Source: Polysphondylium violaceum (Eukaryota > Evosea > Eumycetozoa > Dictyosteliales > Dictyosteliaceae). From it: a DNA stretch of 64,000 nucleotides. The stretch is taken from the NCBI GenBank assembly GCA_000277445.1, contig AJWJ01000038.1:1-64000 (forward strand), written 5' to 3'. The notes under the pieces are model-generated. The model saw only the letters and a program-made list of their open reading frames with translations, was not told the DNA's origin and made no database searches. Numbering within the stretch: the stretch's first letter is position 1; every line of letters starts with the position of its first letter. Below are positions 1 through 11,900 of the stretch, one piece after another. The translations under genes and the position numbers were made by a program.

Positions 1-464
1 TTAAAAAACTATTTTTTAAATCTAGAGATTTTCTTTTTTCGTCGTAAAAGATCTTGTTTCAATTTCATGCAAATTTTTCTTGTTGGATCTCAAATATACA
101 AAAAAAAAAAAGAAAAAAAAAGTAATATCAATAAAATTCAAATAATTTACTCTTTTTAGCAATAAAAGATCTTTTCCTTTTTTTTGTGTAATCGATGGTG
201 TGAGAGTGTGTATGTGTGAATGTGAGCAGTTTACAAAAAATATATGATCTCAGGATTATGTGAAAAAGAATTTGAGTCTGGTACTAAAAAAGTCATATCT
301 ATTTGATTGTAGCAACAATAATCCATATTTTTGTAATGACTATTCCAAAGAGAATAAGGAGGTAGTAAAAAACAGAAAAAATAAAAAAATAAAAAAAGTT
401 TAAAATAAAAAGAGGGGAAAACGTGGTGTGTATATGGTTTCTCCTAAAGTTGTTTCAAGTTTAT
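1..464. other. Non-coding flank downstream of rpl37
   Basis: AT-rich sequence with homopolymer A and T runs and no reading frame of note. It lies 3' of the minus-strand L37 gene and presumably holds its polyadenylation region. The motif AAAAGATCTT occurs twice (about 47 and 165), but I see no clear function. Confidence 0.6.
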
Positions 465-1050
465 TTAAGCAGTCTTTTTAACAGCTAAAGAGGCTAGTGT
501 GTGAAATGATAACAGTGTGTTAATAAATATTTTGATACAAGTTTATGTGAGATTTTGTTACATACCTTCTTTGAATCCACTGTTGAATCTCTTGTGAACA
601 GTCTTCAAATATCTAGTTCTACCAGTACCAGTAGTCTTTCTTCTTTGGGCTTTAATGCTCCAGTTGTAAGTTCTGACTTTGGCGGATGGGTAACCGCATG
701 AAGAACAGGCCTTCTTTTGGATATGGTATGATCTGTTACCGCATCTTCTGCATAAGGTGTGAGACTTGGTGTGTCTACGACCAAAACTGAAAGTACCCTT
801 GGTCTATATGTGTTTTGTGTGGTTAATATATGTATTGTGATTGTGTGGGAACACCTCTTGTCCGATCATCTTCTATCACCATGCTGATTCTTCATTCCAC
901 AGATTTGATTCATATCGATAACCAATCTACTAATGTACCTGTTGTTGATTGTGCTGTTGATTGATAGATGATAGATGATAGATGATGGATGACAAGAGGG
1001 TGAAAATCAAACACATAGTCAATCTATGTGGGTATATGATATCATACCAT
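465..1050 (-). CDS. rpl37: 60S ribosomal protein L37 (eL37)
   Basis: Small zinc-binding protein of the large ribosomal subunit that sits on 28S/5.8S rRNA in the cytosol. I assemble three exons on the minus strand: 1050-1048 (ATG only), 803-566 and 493-465, giving 89 residues, within the usual 90-97 residue range. The middle exon reads [16 protein letters not shown] and continues with the C4 zinc finger (C19, C22, C34, C37; CRRCG and CSSCG) and the basic tail motif [17 protein letters not shown]. The second intron joins FKE to ASLAVKKTA. The first exon is the least certain part. ATG followed by GTATGA at 1050 fits best and has a pyrimidine-rich leader (CTTTTTTCCTC) like ribosomal-protein promoters; an ATG near 877 followed by GTGATA is the alternative. 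It is divergent from the MetRS gene. Confidence 0.9.
961..990. repeat. Short tandem repeat (TGATAGA-type) in the proposed rpl37 intron 1
   Basis: Three to four imperfect copies of a 7-8 base unit (GATAGAT/GATGATA). It lies inside the 244-base proposed first intron of rpl37. It is probably a slippage product of no coding meaning. Confidence 0.6.
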
Positions 1051-1521
1051 CTTTTTATTTTAACGAGATATACTAGAGGAAAAAAGACGTATAAAGCGGT
1101 CAGCTTGTATTTTGACAAAGCACATTTTGCGCGAGGCCACAGCCGTGCCACAGAAAAAAATTTAGAAAAAAAAAAAACAAAAAAAAAAATTAAAAAAAAT
1201 TCAAAATTTTGAAAAATTCTAAAATATCGATAACGTTTTCAGTGTTTATGAGGCGAGCAGAGTGTTTACAAGTGATTGATTGATTTGGTGTTTTTACATA
1301 TTACATTTTCACAATAAGATCACCAATGTAACATCATTGTTTTGATCGTAAAACAGAAATCAATATAACCTAATATATAATGAAATACGAGTGATTAAAC
1401 AATAAATAATTCATTGCTCATAGTCTGGTCTGGACCTTGTTTGAGGATTTATATTGCATTTGTGATTTTTTTTTCAAAGTTTTTTTTTCTCAAATTGCAG
1501 ATTCATAAACCACAATCAGAT
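1051..1521. promoter_or_regulatory. Shared upstream region of rpl37 (-) and mitochondrial MetRS (+)
   Basis: A 471-base head-to-head intergenic region. It has a GC-richer patch around 1088-1150 on the rpl37 side and A-rich and T-rich tracts elsewhere. It should carry both promoters by position, but I cannot name a specific factor site. Confidence 0.45.
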
Positions 1522-3323
1522 ATGTTAAAACTTGGTGCAAATCTATTAAATTGTACAAAGTTTATTCGAAACAATAGTGGTGGTAGTTTATCACTTTTAA
1601 ATTATAGATACTTTAGTAGCACTACCACCGCTACAGATACACTCAAGAATGATAATAAAAAAATATTAATAACTACACCCATTTTTTATGTAAATGGACC
1701 GCCCCATATCGGTCATTTATACACTGGTATTTTGGCAGATGCATTTTCAAGATGGAACAAATTTTCAGGAAATGATACATTGTAATATGACGGTGGTTTT
1801 GGGTATAATATCTAGATATTCGCATACTAATTGATAAACAACAAAGATTTATGACAGGCACAGATGAACATGGTAGTAAAGTTGAGGAGGCAGCGAAAAA
1901 GAATGGATTGAATACAGTTGAGTACACAAATCAAATATCAAATAGATTTAGGGAGTTGTTTGATTTCTCAAATATAAAGTACGACGATTATATTAGAACA
2001 ACAGAGCCAAGACACAAAGTAGCCGTCGAGGCAATGTGGAATAGATTATTGGAGAGGGGATATATATATAAAGGTAAATACCAGGGTTGGTACTGCATGT
2101 CTGACGAATCCTTTTTGACAAATAGTCAAGTCACAGAGGGTATGTCGCCAGTGACACCCACTAACCCAGTGAGTAAAAAGTGTATGGTTAGTTTAGAATC
2201 TGGCCATGTGGTAGAGTGGCTTGAGGAAGAGAATTATATGTTTAAATTATCAGCATTTAAAGAGGATATCGAAAAATGGTTGGATAACAATAAGGTGTAT
2301 CCATTGGTCTACGAGAATCAAATTAGACATCTATTAAAGGATGGTTTGAAGGATTTGTCTATTTCCAGACCTACATCGAGATGTTCATGGGGCATACCAG
2401 TACCCAATGATCCATCGCAAACTATATACGTATGGTTGGATGCACTCACAAACTATATGACAGTGACAGGATATCCACACACAGACGCAAACGATCCCAA
2501 CTCTTATTGGAGCAATGTATGTCATATCATTGGAAAAGATATTGTAAAGTTTCACATTATATACTGGCCAGCATTTCTTCTTGCAGCCGGATACCCATTG
2601 CCCCAAAAGATCATTTGTCACGCTCATTGGACTGTAAATCGTGAAAAGATGTCCAAGTCACGAGGAAACGTCGTCAATCCAGTTGAATCAATAGAAAAGT
2701 ATGGATTGGAGGGCGTTAGATACTTTTTACTCAAAGGCGGAGGTTTGGAGGACGATGGTGATTGGTCAGACAATGAGATCAACATAAAGTTGACTGCAGA
2801 TCTCGCCAGTACGTTTGGTAATCTTGTGTCTAGAAGCACAGGCAAAGCTCTCCATCCATCTGGCCAATGGCCTAGTAAAGTGGTCGATGAATCCTTGTTC
2901 ACAGAGTCTGACAAAGAGATGATCAAAGAGATCAACAAAGCAATCGAAAAGACATCTATTCAATTCAACAGAGGTGATTTTAAACAAGGTATCTATGAGA
3001 TACTCGATTTCCTCTATGCCGTCAACGGGTACATTCAAAGCCAAAAGCCATGGACATTGGTGCCTAAAAAAGACAAAGTCGTAGGTGATCTCACCAGACT
3101 AAACACAATCATGTACACAGCATTAGAGTGTGTTCGTATCGTATCTCTTTTACTCACACCCGTTATTCCCCAAGCCACCAAAAGTACATTGGATCATCTC
3201 TCTATCCCAGATTCCAACAGAAGATTAAAGGACTTGAAATTCGGATTCGATTATATAAACCAATGTACCAATGATCAAGTACCCTCTACATCAATTATAT
3301 TATTTAAAAGAGTTGATAAATAA
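1522..3323 (+). CDS. Methionyl-tRNA synthetase, mitochondrial
   Basis: Class I aminoacyl-tRNA synthetase charging tRNA-Met in mitochondria. Two exons (1522-1781, 1847-3323) give 578 residues. The join restores [12 protein letters not shown], a conserved MetRS stretch. The HIGH signature (PPHIGH) is near residues 60-65, the KMSKS loop (KMSKSRGN) near residue 353, and the C-terminal anticodon-binding helices follow. The N-terminus chosen ([18 protein letters not shown]) is basic, rich in Ser/Thr and lacks acidic residues, as expected for a mitochondrial presequence; an upstream in-frame ATG at 1414 would add 36 hydrophobic residues that look like translated leader. The length and the absence of a long C-terminal extension match the mitochondrial/bacterial short type. 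It converges on NFU1, ending 58 bases before that gene's stop codon. Confidence 0.93.
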
Positions 3324-3381
3324 AGTATAGCGTAGAGTACATTTATAATTTAGTGATGTATATCTATGAATCGAGATTTAT

Positions 3382-4365
3382 TTAATTCTTTTTATCGTCT
3401 TCTAGTGTTGATTCAACAGAATTAAAGTAATCTAAATTTAATTGTTCCAATTCATCATCGGTTACAGCAATTACACCTCTGACATCACTAATCCAATGCA
3501 TGAGCATTCTTTCAATACCACCTTTAAGAGTAGCTTGTGAGCTTGAACATGATGAACAAGTACCTTGTAATTTAACCATAACAATACCATCTTTAAATCC
3601 ACAATATTGAATATTACCTCCGTCTTCCAACACAGTTGGTCTAATTCTAGTTTCAATCAACTCTTTAATCATTGCAACGGTTTCATCGTCTTCTGGTAAA
3701 ATAGTTGTATCTGAATTTTCATTTTCACTGCCTTCTGAAATAATTGGTTTACCAGAGTGATAGAAATCTATAATAGTTCCAAATATTTCTATAAGATATA
3801 TGTATTAGTATATAGAGTAGTAGGAGTAGTACTATATCTAATACAGATATCATGAATACTTACGAGGTTTTAAAATTCCCCATTCAACCTCTGTGAATTT
3901 ATTAACAGAGATAAAGTTTGAACTAAAGAATACTCTATTTACACCATCGAGTTTAAAGAGGGCGTTTGCCAATGGTGATGATTGAGATGATTTGAAATCT
4001 GGGAAATCAACAATTTTACCTTCATCCAAAACTTTGACACCTGGTATAAATTTCAAACTATCTGGATTTGGTGTAGATTCTGCTTGAATGAAAAGGTTTT
4101 CATTGTTTCTTTGTGTATCATCATTTGCATCTGTTGCTTCTTCCTCTGGTTTAAAGAATTGATTCAAAATATCTTTACTATCATTGTTATTGGCTTCAGT
4201 ACTGTAGTTTCTAATTGTATATAAGTGGTTGTTTCTATTGTTTATTATTGTTGACGATGATGATAAAAGTAATGATGCTGATGGTGTCTTTGTTACTATG
4301 TTTCTATTCAAAGTTGTAATATTTCTAATATTTCTAAATAGGGTATATGTGGTGTATCTAAACAT
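3382..4365 (-). CDS. nfu1: NFU1-type iron-sulfur cluster scaffold, mitochondrial
   Basis: Late-acting carrier that delivers [4Fe-4S] clusters to mitochondrial enzymes such as lipoyl synthase. Two exons (4365-3864 and 3788-3382) give 302 residues; the join reads WGILKPQIFGTI, as in NFU proteins. Residues 1-75 are rich in Arg, Asn, Ser and Thr and look like a presequence. The Nfu_N domain follows (IQAESTPNPDSLKFIPG), then the C-terminal NifU-like domain with the cluster-binding CxxC (TCSSCSSS, about residue 246) and the usual VLEDGGNI motif. It is divergent from the YecM-like gene with a 271-base gap. Confidence 0.93.
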
Positions 4366-4636
4366 TTTGTATATGTATATGTATGTAGTAAATATTTATA
4401 TGATTTCTAATAAATAAATGCTAAAGAATAAAGAAGTCGGTTCTTAGTTCTTATTTCAACGATAAGAATGAAAAAGGCAGATATTTTTTTAAAAACTTTT
4501 TTTTTTTTTTTTTAATTTTTAATTATGTCTGACGAAATCTTTGTTTAAATGAGAGATCCATCGTTTCTCTCAGTACCATTTGTAAATAAATAAATAAATA
4601 ACAATCATAGGTAAACAATAGCCATAGAGATAAACA

Positions 4637-5239
4637 ATGCAACTCAAAGATATTATTGGTGATTATGATACTTTTTTAGATATTTTATTTGAAAAGATAT
4701 TAAATAGCGATGGATTCAGCGCAGACGAGATTGAGAAATACCAATCCGATCACATTTGCTATAGAGTGTCAACCCCTGAGTTGTATTTTGAAAAAAAGAA
4801 ACAACTCTTGGAAATCGGTGTACTCTTGTCAGAGGCTGTCATTAACGGTAGACCCATTGCCTCGATTAAGCTACATCAACCTATTGTGTACAAGGGCAGA
4901 GATGTTCAAATGATTGAATTGCCAATGCCAAAACCAGGCAGACCACATTGGGATGGCTTGGAGCACATGGAAATGGTTATTGATACTGATTTCAATGAGT
5001 TTATAAACAAACACAGTAAAAATAGTTGGGTGCTTGGTGCAATTACAAAGGAAATCAATCCAGATATTGAATTGGAATTCACTTTGACCGAACAAGATAA
5101 ATTGAAAATCAATCATCCATCAGATAGACTCGATCAACATAGAACCATTTCCGTTAAATTTCATCGTCAACCCTTGGACAAGGTCATTGAATATGAATTG
5201 GAATTGGAAAGAAAACAAAAAGAAAACGAAAACAAATAA
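4637..5239 (+). CDS. YecM-like VOC superfamily protein
   Basis: A single exon encodes 200 residues. The protein follows E. coli YecM closely: SDHICYRV aligns with ADHISLRC, LLSEAVINGRPI with LLSENMINGRPI, then IELPMPKPG...HWDGLEHMEMV and a terminal VKFHRQPLDKVIEYE. YecM is a vicinal-oxygen-chelate fold protein whose conserved His and Glu residues are thought to bind metal; its reaction is not known. The conserved His of DHI and the H/E pair of GLEHMEM are present. There is no signal peptide, so a cytosolic location is likely. The last 20 residues are Glu/Lys/Asn-rich. It converges with the RhoGEF gene 264 bases away. Confidence 0.85.
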   Translation: MQLKDIIGDYDTFLDILFEKILNSDGFSADEIEKYQSDHICYRVSTPELYFEKKKQLLEIGVLLSEAVINGRPIASIKLHQPIVYKGRDVQMIELPMPKPGRPHWDGLEHMEMVIDTDFNEFINKHSKNSWVLGAITKEINPDIELEFTLTEQDKLKINHPSDRLDQHRTISVKFHRQPLDKVIEYELELERKQKENENK

Positions 5240-5503
5240 ATAAATAAATAAATGTGTATTACTTAATCCAATATATGTGTTTGTGTTTTGTTTATTATTT
5301 ATCTCGATATTCGCATTTGTTTTAATTATTTCAAATGTAATGTTGTTGTATGTGAGTATATATATGTATATGAATTATTATTTATTATTCATAGTTAGTT
5401 CTTGATTTGTGTATGTGTATGATGGTGAGGGGTATATCTATATAATACATAGGTTGTGTGTGTTTTGTTATTGAATAGTTATTACTGTTACTATTATTAA
5501 TTA

Positions 5504-8098
5504 TTATTGTTTTTGATCATCAGTTGTTGTTATAGGGGTGGTTGGTATATTTGCCAATGTTTGTTGATTAAGAATATGATTGGAAAAAATAGAAGCAATA
5601 ACTAAAATATCTTGTACCCATAATTGTCTTTCTTCTAAACTAGTTGCACAAAATTCTATAGAGAATTGATCAGAAATAATAACAGTGACTATAATTATAA
5701 AAGGGTATGAGTTATTAGTAAATAAAACAAAATAAAGAGAGTCTATAGTAACACAATAATTACATTTAGGTTCAGTTGGATCTTGAATGATTTTAACACG
5801 AGAGTCTAAATGATATTTGGCCATAAATTTAAATTGATAATCAGGATTATTACTGTGTACCTCTGGTGTGGTGTTTAATTCTCTGTTTGGACTTGTGGTT
5901 CCAGGATTGGTGCCACTGGTGCTGATGGTTGATGAATTTGATGACATTGAGACATCCAATAAACTGTTTTCTTTGCTGTTGCTGCTGCTGTTACTGCTGC
6001 TGCTGCTGCTGCTGGTGGTGTTGAATAGTCTCTTGTTCTTTTTATTGTGACTTGGATGACATATGATCAACATATCACTAAACAAGAAAACATATTCTGT
6101 GTTCTTTTTGAATTTGAGTGAGCCTTCACGCACGAGATAACGGGAGTTGCTTGTGATGTCGTCTTTGAAGCCGAGGATACGGTCTTCGAGTAACAATACC
6201 TTTTGTCTGGCGCCACTCTTGTGGTTGACGCTGTCGGCAAAAGTCTTCATTGCGTCAAGGGCACGATCGATGTGGTGGTAGTCGAGATGGTGGAGTGGAG
6301 TGAATTTACGAATCTCTTTCAACAACATAATGTAACGAGGGATTCTTTGGACGGGCATAATGAGGAGATCGTTGAGATCCAAGTCTTCGAGCTCCTTTTT
6401 GGTCTGACCAGTCTTTACAATGTTGGCAAAGGTGCTGTTGTTGGCGAGGAGGCGTTTGAGGGTCTTTTGGGCATACTCAAAGTTGATAATGTAGTCAATG
6501 TAGCACTCAAAGAGAGGGATGTGCTCGAGGATCTTTTCGCCAAAACACGACCACTTGTTGAATTTGGTGTAGATCTCTTCGAGCACGTCTAAAAAGATAA
6601 CGTTGCACTTGTAGATGAGCTGGATGGTCGAGAAGATCGTGTCATAGTCGTCGGTGGGTATGATGCAGTCGCCCTTTTTGTTTTTCAAGGGACTGATAAA
6701 GATCTTGAGGAGGTTGGAGAGATGTGACACATAGGTGGACTCGGTCTCAAAGAGTTCCTCAATGACGGCCCTCTTGGTCTTGAGTTTTTTGAAGGGTCGC
6801 TTGGCGATCCATCGACGGACGAGGGATTGCACAAGTGTGATCTTTTTCAACTCGTCGGCGGTGGCGACACTGGGATCGCTACCGAGTGCCATCAATCGGT
6901 TGGTGGGGGTGGTGGTGAGTGGCACGCCGCCATTGCTGGCAAGCGATGTGGACGAGGCCGAGGGTCTGAGATGGCCGCTGGATTGGTAGAATGAATTTAA
7001 ACGGTTGAGGAGCTGGTCAGAGTTGTAGTCTGTAAAACTTGTGCTGGTGCTGTTGGCAATACTGGCGAGATTGGAGGCCGAGGTGAGGCCGCCATCGTCG
7101 ACAAAGGACAGTGATTGAGGAATGCTTGATTCCAAGTTGTTCAAGTCGTCAATGATAGAGGCAATGTCGACAGTGTCGTTCATTGATGACAACAGTTTTC
7201 TAGTTCCGTGTCTGATGGTTCCCACGGTACGATTAAGACGCTTACGTTCGCTGTTGAGCTCAGTCTCTAGCATCTTGTTGTGTTGAGTGAGTTCTTGAAT
7301 CTCTGCATCCTTTTTAGTGATCAGACTCTCCAATGTATCAATCTTTACTCTCTCGAGCACCAATTGTTTGTTGACCATGGAATACAATGACTTCCATTGG
7401 CTGGCCTCATCTTGCTTACTGTTGTTGTTTTCAATCTCTAGCTTTTTGTGTGACATTATATTCTCTACTTTTTTATAGACATTAAAGAACTCTATGATTG
7501 AATTGATTTCATCATTGTTTATATTATGATTACATGGTTTGTTTAAATCTTCTTGATTATGTTGATTAATATGATGTTGATGGTTATTGTTGTGATGGTT
7601 GTTATGGTGATTTTGATTTTGATTTTGATTATGATGGTTTTGATTATTATTATGGTTATTGGTTGGTTGTAGTTTTGAAACTGTATTATTCTCTACACTA
7701 GCACTAGTACTTGTAGTTTCCTCTTGTTTTATTTCAACTTGTTCATGATCATTTTGTTGTTCTTTAGGTTTATCTGATTGTTGTTCTTCTTTAATATGGA
7801 TAGTTTCAATGGTATCTGATAATTGTGAAACTGAAGATTCATCTGGATGACTATTATCATTTCCACTACTAGTAGTTCCAGCTGCTGTAGTAATTTCATC
7901 TTCCTTAATGTCAGTTGTGGTATTAACAACAACATCGGCGCCATCATTTATAGTGGCGATAGGTGTGAGAGTCACTTCATCACATGATTTCCTAATATCT
8001 ATAGTTGCTGCGCTATCTTGATGCTCTTCTGACACTGTTAATTTACCATTACTGTTGGGACTGTTATTATTCTTCTTTCTATTTTTCTTTGGGCCCAT
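5504..8098 (-). CDS. RhoGEF (DH-PH) with IQ-like motif
   Basis: A predicted exchange factor for Rho/Rac GTPases, controlling actin. It is a single exon of 864 residues. Residues 1-190 are low-complexity (Thr/Asn/Glu, then a His/Asn/Gln run near 145-185). A coiled coil follows (about 190-300; LVLERVKIDTLESLITKK). A short IQ-like motif (LVQSLVRRWIAKRPFKKLK, about 425-445) directly precedes the DH domain (about 448-640), which shows the opening RAVIEELFETESTYVSHL and the signature LNDLLIMPVQRIPRYIMLLKEI. A PH domain (about 655-850) is split by a Ser/Asn-rich insert. In dictyostelids DH-PH proteins are numerous, so I cannot give a one-to-one name. It is divergent from the fimbrin-like gene across 862 bases. 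Confidence 0.9.
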   Translation of the reverse strand: MGPKKNRKKNNNSPNSNGKLTVSEEHQDSAATIDIRKSCDEVTLTPIATINDGADVVVNTTTDIKEDEITTAAGTTSSGNDNSHPDESSVSQLSDTIETIHIKEEQQSDKPKEQQNDHEQVEIKQEETTSTSASVENNTVSKLQPTNNHNNNQNHHNQNQNQNHHNNHHNNNHQHHINQHNQEDLNKPCNHNINNDEINSIIEFFNVYKKVENIMSHKKLEIENNNSKQDEASQWKSLYSMVNKQLVLERVKIDTLESLITKKDAEIQELTQHNKMLETELNSERKRLNRTVGTIRHGTRKLLSSMNDTVDIASIIDDLNNLESSIPQSLSFVDDGGLTSASNLASIANSTSTSFTDYNSDQLLNRLNSFYQSSGHLRPSASSTSLASNGGVPLTTTPTNRLMALGSDPSVATADELKKITLVQSLVRRWIAKRPFKKLKTKRAVIEELFETESTYVSHLSNLLKIFISPLKNKKGDCIIPTDDYDTIFSTIQLIYKCNVIFLDVLEEIYTKFNKWSCFGEKILEHIPLFECYIDYIINFEYAQKTLKRLLANNSTFANIVKTGQTKKELEDLDLNDLLIMPVQRIPRYIMLLKEIRKFTPLHHLDYHHIDRALDAMKTFADSVNHKSGARQKVLLLEDRILGFKDDITSNSRYLVREGSLKFKKNTEYVFLFSDMLIICHPSHNKKNKRLFNTTSSSSSSSNSSSNSKENSLLDVSMSSNSSTISTSGTNPGTTSPNRELNTTPEVHSNNPDYQFKFMAKYHLDSRVKIIQDPTEPKCNYCVTIDSLYFVLFTNNSYPFIIIVTVIISDQFSIEFCATSLEERQLWVQDILVIASIFSNHILNQQTLANIPTTPITTTDDQKQ

Positions 8099-8960
8099 GA
8101 TGGATGATGAGTGTATTGTATATTATAAAGAATATGATGATGTGTGTATTATATATTATGATTGATAATGATGGTGATAAATATTTTTAAATAATGCACG
8201 CACACACAATACTACTCGCAGTTATCAGTTGGTGGTGGGGGGAGGGGGTGTAATATGTAAAGCAGTAAAAATGTGTGGATGTGATTTTTTATAGAAAAAA
8301 AAAAAATCAAAAACCAAAAAAAATCGCGATTTGAGTCAGATTTGATTCTCTCTTAAATTTTTTTGAATTTTATTGTTAGATTCAAACTATTTACTGCCTC
8401 ACACAAAACACATATAACTGATATGTTTTAATGTTTAGAATTATTAATTATTTCAACTTTTGATAAAAAGTTTGAGATATCTTCTATAACCCTATTCTAT
8501 CTACAGAGACGTTATACAATACGATCAGATGGATAAAGCAAGTTCAAGAATTCAAGCTTTTCGAAATGATTGAGTGAATAGGAGTGATAAGGTGGTAGAA
8601 AAAAAAATAAATATAAAACAAAACTCTGAAACATGCGAGATAGCTCGGTTTGAAACATTGAATTTATTGGTCGTAATATTTCCAATAGTTATTATTACTT
8701 CTCAATAAAAATTAACCGTTGTACAAAATTCAAATAATATTTTGTCAATTTTTTTTAATTTTTTTTTAATTTTTTAGCGCCCTCAGAGAGTCCCCTTTTT
8801 TTTTTTTCTCTTTTTTTGCACACCTTGAGATTTGTCAATCAAACACCCCACTCAACACAGATTTATATCGCAATAGGAATCAAATAGCAATCAATCAATC
8901 AGTCATTTTTAATATAGTGTGTTTGTAGCATATTGGTATATGTGAAACTGCACCAAGAGA
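8099..8960. promoter_or_regulatory. Divergent intergenic region, RhoGEF (-) and fimbrin-like (+)
   Basis: Contains a short G-rich stretch (8231-8250: six G, then five G), several long T/A tracts (about 8740-8815) and no open frame. It presumably holds both promoters. I see no RNA gene. Confidence 0.45.
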
Positions 8961-11900
8961 ATGGAATCGTCAACATCATCACCAAGAGGTGCCAAAGAAT
9001 TGGATTTAAGTTTAGTGACAGGTATCACTATTTTTGATGATCTCTATGAACAACAAAGACAACAGCGACAATTGGAATTAGAGCAACAGCAACAGGAATC
9101 ACCTGATGTGTCAACAGCAAACGCAGCAACAACAACATCGAGTAAAGTTGATAAACTTGATGATTGGATGCATGAATACTATCTGTCATTGTATGGATAC
9201 CTTAATCAACGTTCAATCAGATTGGATGAATTTTATGCAGAGACAGAGAATCCAGAGATGTCACCTCTGTCTAGAGAAGAGAAAAAGACATTGGAGAATG
9301 AACATAATCAAAAAGAGTCTAGTTACCTAAGAATCAAAAGAAACACAAATTTAAAGGAGTTTGAACCTTTGTTTAAATATGGTGTGGTTCCCCTCCCCAA
9401 ACAAACACTCTCTAGCAATAGTAATAGAAAGAGTGGCATATTTAATCCTGTAGATAGTAATAATAATAATAATTCACCATTTTCAACGCCAGCAGCTTTG
9501 CCAAAAACAGTTGTAAAGAAAAGACCAACCAGTGTACCAGTAAAAGGACTTGATTTCTCTTCAGTAGCAGACGATGTTGAATCATATGAGGAACAGGGAC
9601 AACAAGATGATCTTCCAGGTATCAGTATCACTAGTATGCTGAGTAACAACAACAACAATAATGAAGTAAGTGGTGGTACTGTATATATGAAAAAGCCATT
9701 ATTTTCTTCATCGATTGGTATGACACCACCCTCTACGCCAGACAATAGCACATGTTCAACACCTGCCGAGGACACTACACGTTTCAGACGTGCCAAGTCA
9801 ATTTCATCCATTGTAAAGAAAAAGGATGGAACCATGGGCATTGGCGCAGAGTTCAAGAATTTCACGCCACTCAAGACTCAACCTGTAAAGAATAAATCAT
9901 ATACAATGATGTTTAAAATGGATGCCAAGTCCATGCTTGAGCAAACAGAGAAACTTTTACAAGAAAAAGAGGAGGACACAAGAATTGCAGCAGAGATTGG
10001 TCAATCGCTATTGGAAAAGAATGAAGATTTAGAGGCCGAGTTGAGGAATCTTAAAAACAAGATCAAAGATCAAGAGGCCCTCATTGAGCAGATGAAGTCT
10101 CTTGACGATGAATACGAGAAGCTTCAGACAGAGAATCGTATCCTTTCGAGTCAGATTTCAACAGCCCAACATGAAAACGAGCAATTGATCGACAAGGAAT
10201 CTGTGCTCAGCAGTCAACTCAACAAACAACATCTCTGGCTCAAGTCTGAAAACTCTCCCCTCAAGACCAAAACTATCAAACAACAAAAAGAAGAGATTGA
10301 GGAACTCAAGTTTGCAGTCGAGACCCTCCAATCCAATCAGGGCAAACTGATAAAAAATCGTGATCGTCTCTTGTCCACCAACGAGCAACTTCAAAACTCT
10401 GTCTCTGATCTCAAAGACAAACTCTCGGGAAAGATTGATGGCGACGAGATTGAAAAACTTCAAACCAAAATCAAGAATCTACGTCACAAAAACAAACAGC
10501 TTCAAATACAGATTGAACAAGGCCAATTACTATCGCCAGAGTCTCGTGCAATCAAACACCCCGAGGTATTGTTAAAATCTGCTTTTAATGATCTCATTAA
10601 AAACGAAGAACTCATCTCCTCGACACCAAAGATTACAAATCTTCGTGTTTTATCTGATGCAAGAAGTCTTTTAAATCGTTTGGAAGCCAATATTATGAAT
10701 ATCGATGATTGTTCATTGATTAGTACTCTAGTCAAGTTTTTAGATGAAGATACAAAAAATAATTTACCAATCTTTGATATTCACAAAAATATTGAGAACA
10801 GCATCAGCAACAACAACAATAATATAAATAGTTTGGTTTCATCATTGGATGAATCATTTGAGCATGACAAGGTTAATGATCCTCGTTCTGCATTATATTT
10901 GGTATGTATTTGTATTAATGATAAAACAATTGCTCATTGAAAGTAATACTAATCTTGTTTTTAACTACGACGATAAAATAATAGTTGATATGTGTAGTTT
11001 CAATTCATAAATATACTAGATATGATAAGAATAGAATAAAGAGTGTGGATGACGATGATGAATTTCAAGAAGAGAGAAATAGAATGAAAGCAGAGATACA
11101 AGATTTAAAGAACTTAATTTCCGAATTACAAGATAACCTTCATGTGACAATGAATGACAATGTTCAACTAAAACAAGATTTAGAATTATTAAATAGCAAG
11201 CAACAACAAGAACAACAAGAAACACAAGACAAGACAGAAACAGATCAATTCCCATCGTTTGCCGATGAATTTAAACAATCATTTGGATTTATAAATAATG
11301 ATTTGACCAAAGAGTTGGAGGATGAAATAGAGAGACACAAGCAAGAGCTCGAACGTTTGAAAAAAGAACATGAAATTCAATTATCAAATCAACAACTTTC
11401 ACTTGGCATGGAGTTTGAAAATGCCAAATCATCACTGGATCAAACTATATCAGACTATACTCTAGAGATTCAGCAATTAAAGGATAAACTAGTAGATTTA
11501 GATCAAGAGAATTGCAAGATTATCAAAGAATCAAAATTATTGGAGGAGGCAATCAAAGAAAAGGATTCTCAACTTGCAGACTATCTTGTACAAATCGATA
11601 ATCTCAATGAATCCATTCGTTCAAAGGACAGCCAGTTGTTGGATAAGGATCAAGAAATCAAACAATATCAAACTACAATATCAGAGAAACTAAGCGAAAT
11701 CAATAGAAAGGAAAGTGAAATTCAAGATAAAATACAACATATCACTGAGAAGGAGCAATTGATTCAATCAAAAGAAAAGGAAATTGAGAGATTAAATAAT
11801 GAATTACTTTCTACTCTAAAGGAAAAAGAAAATCAACATGCTTCATTCACCAGCGAACTTTCTTCGATTATGACTCAACTTCAACAATGGCAATCACTCT

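Noticed and set aside
982-1212. 76-residue plus-strand frame over the rpl37 promoter
   Set aside because: It overlaps the rpl37 leader and intron, ends in poly-Lys from an A tract and has no family sequence.
5660-5725. Possible unspliced intron in the PH part of the RhoGEF
   Set aside because: The stretch NNSYPFIIIVTVIISDQF looks odd, but there is no GT donor giving a normal-length intron; the shortest option is only about 42 bases, and the frame stays open throughout.
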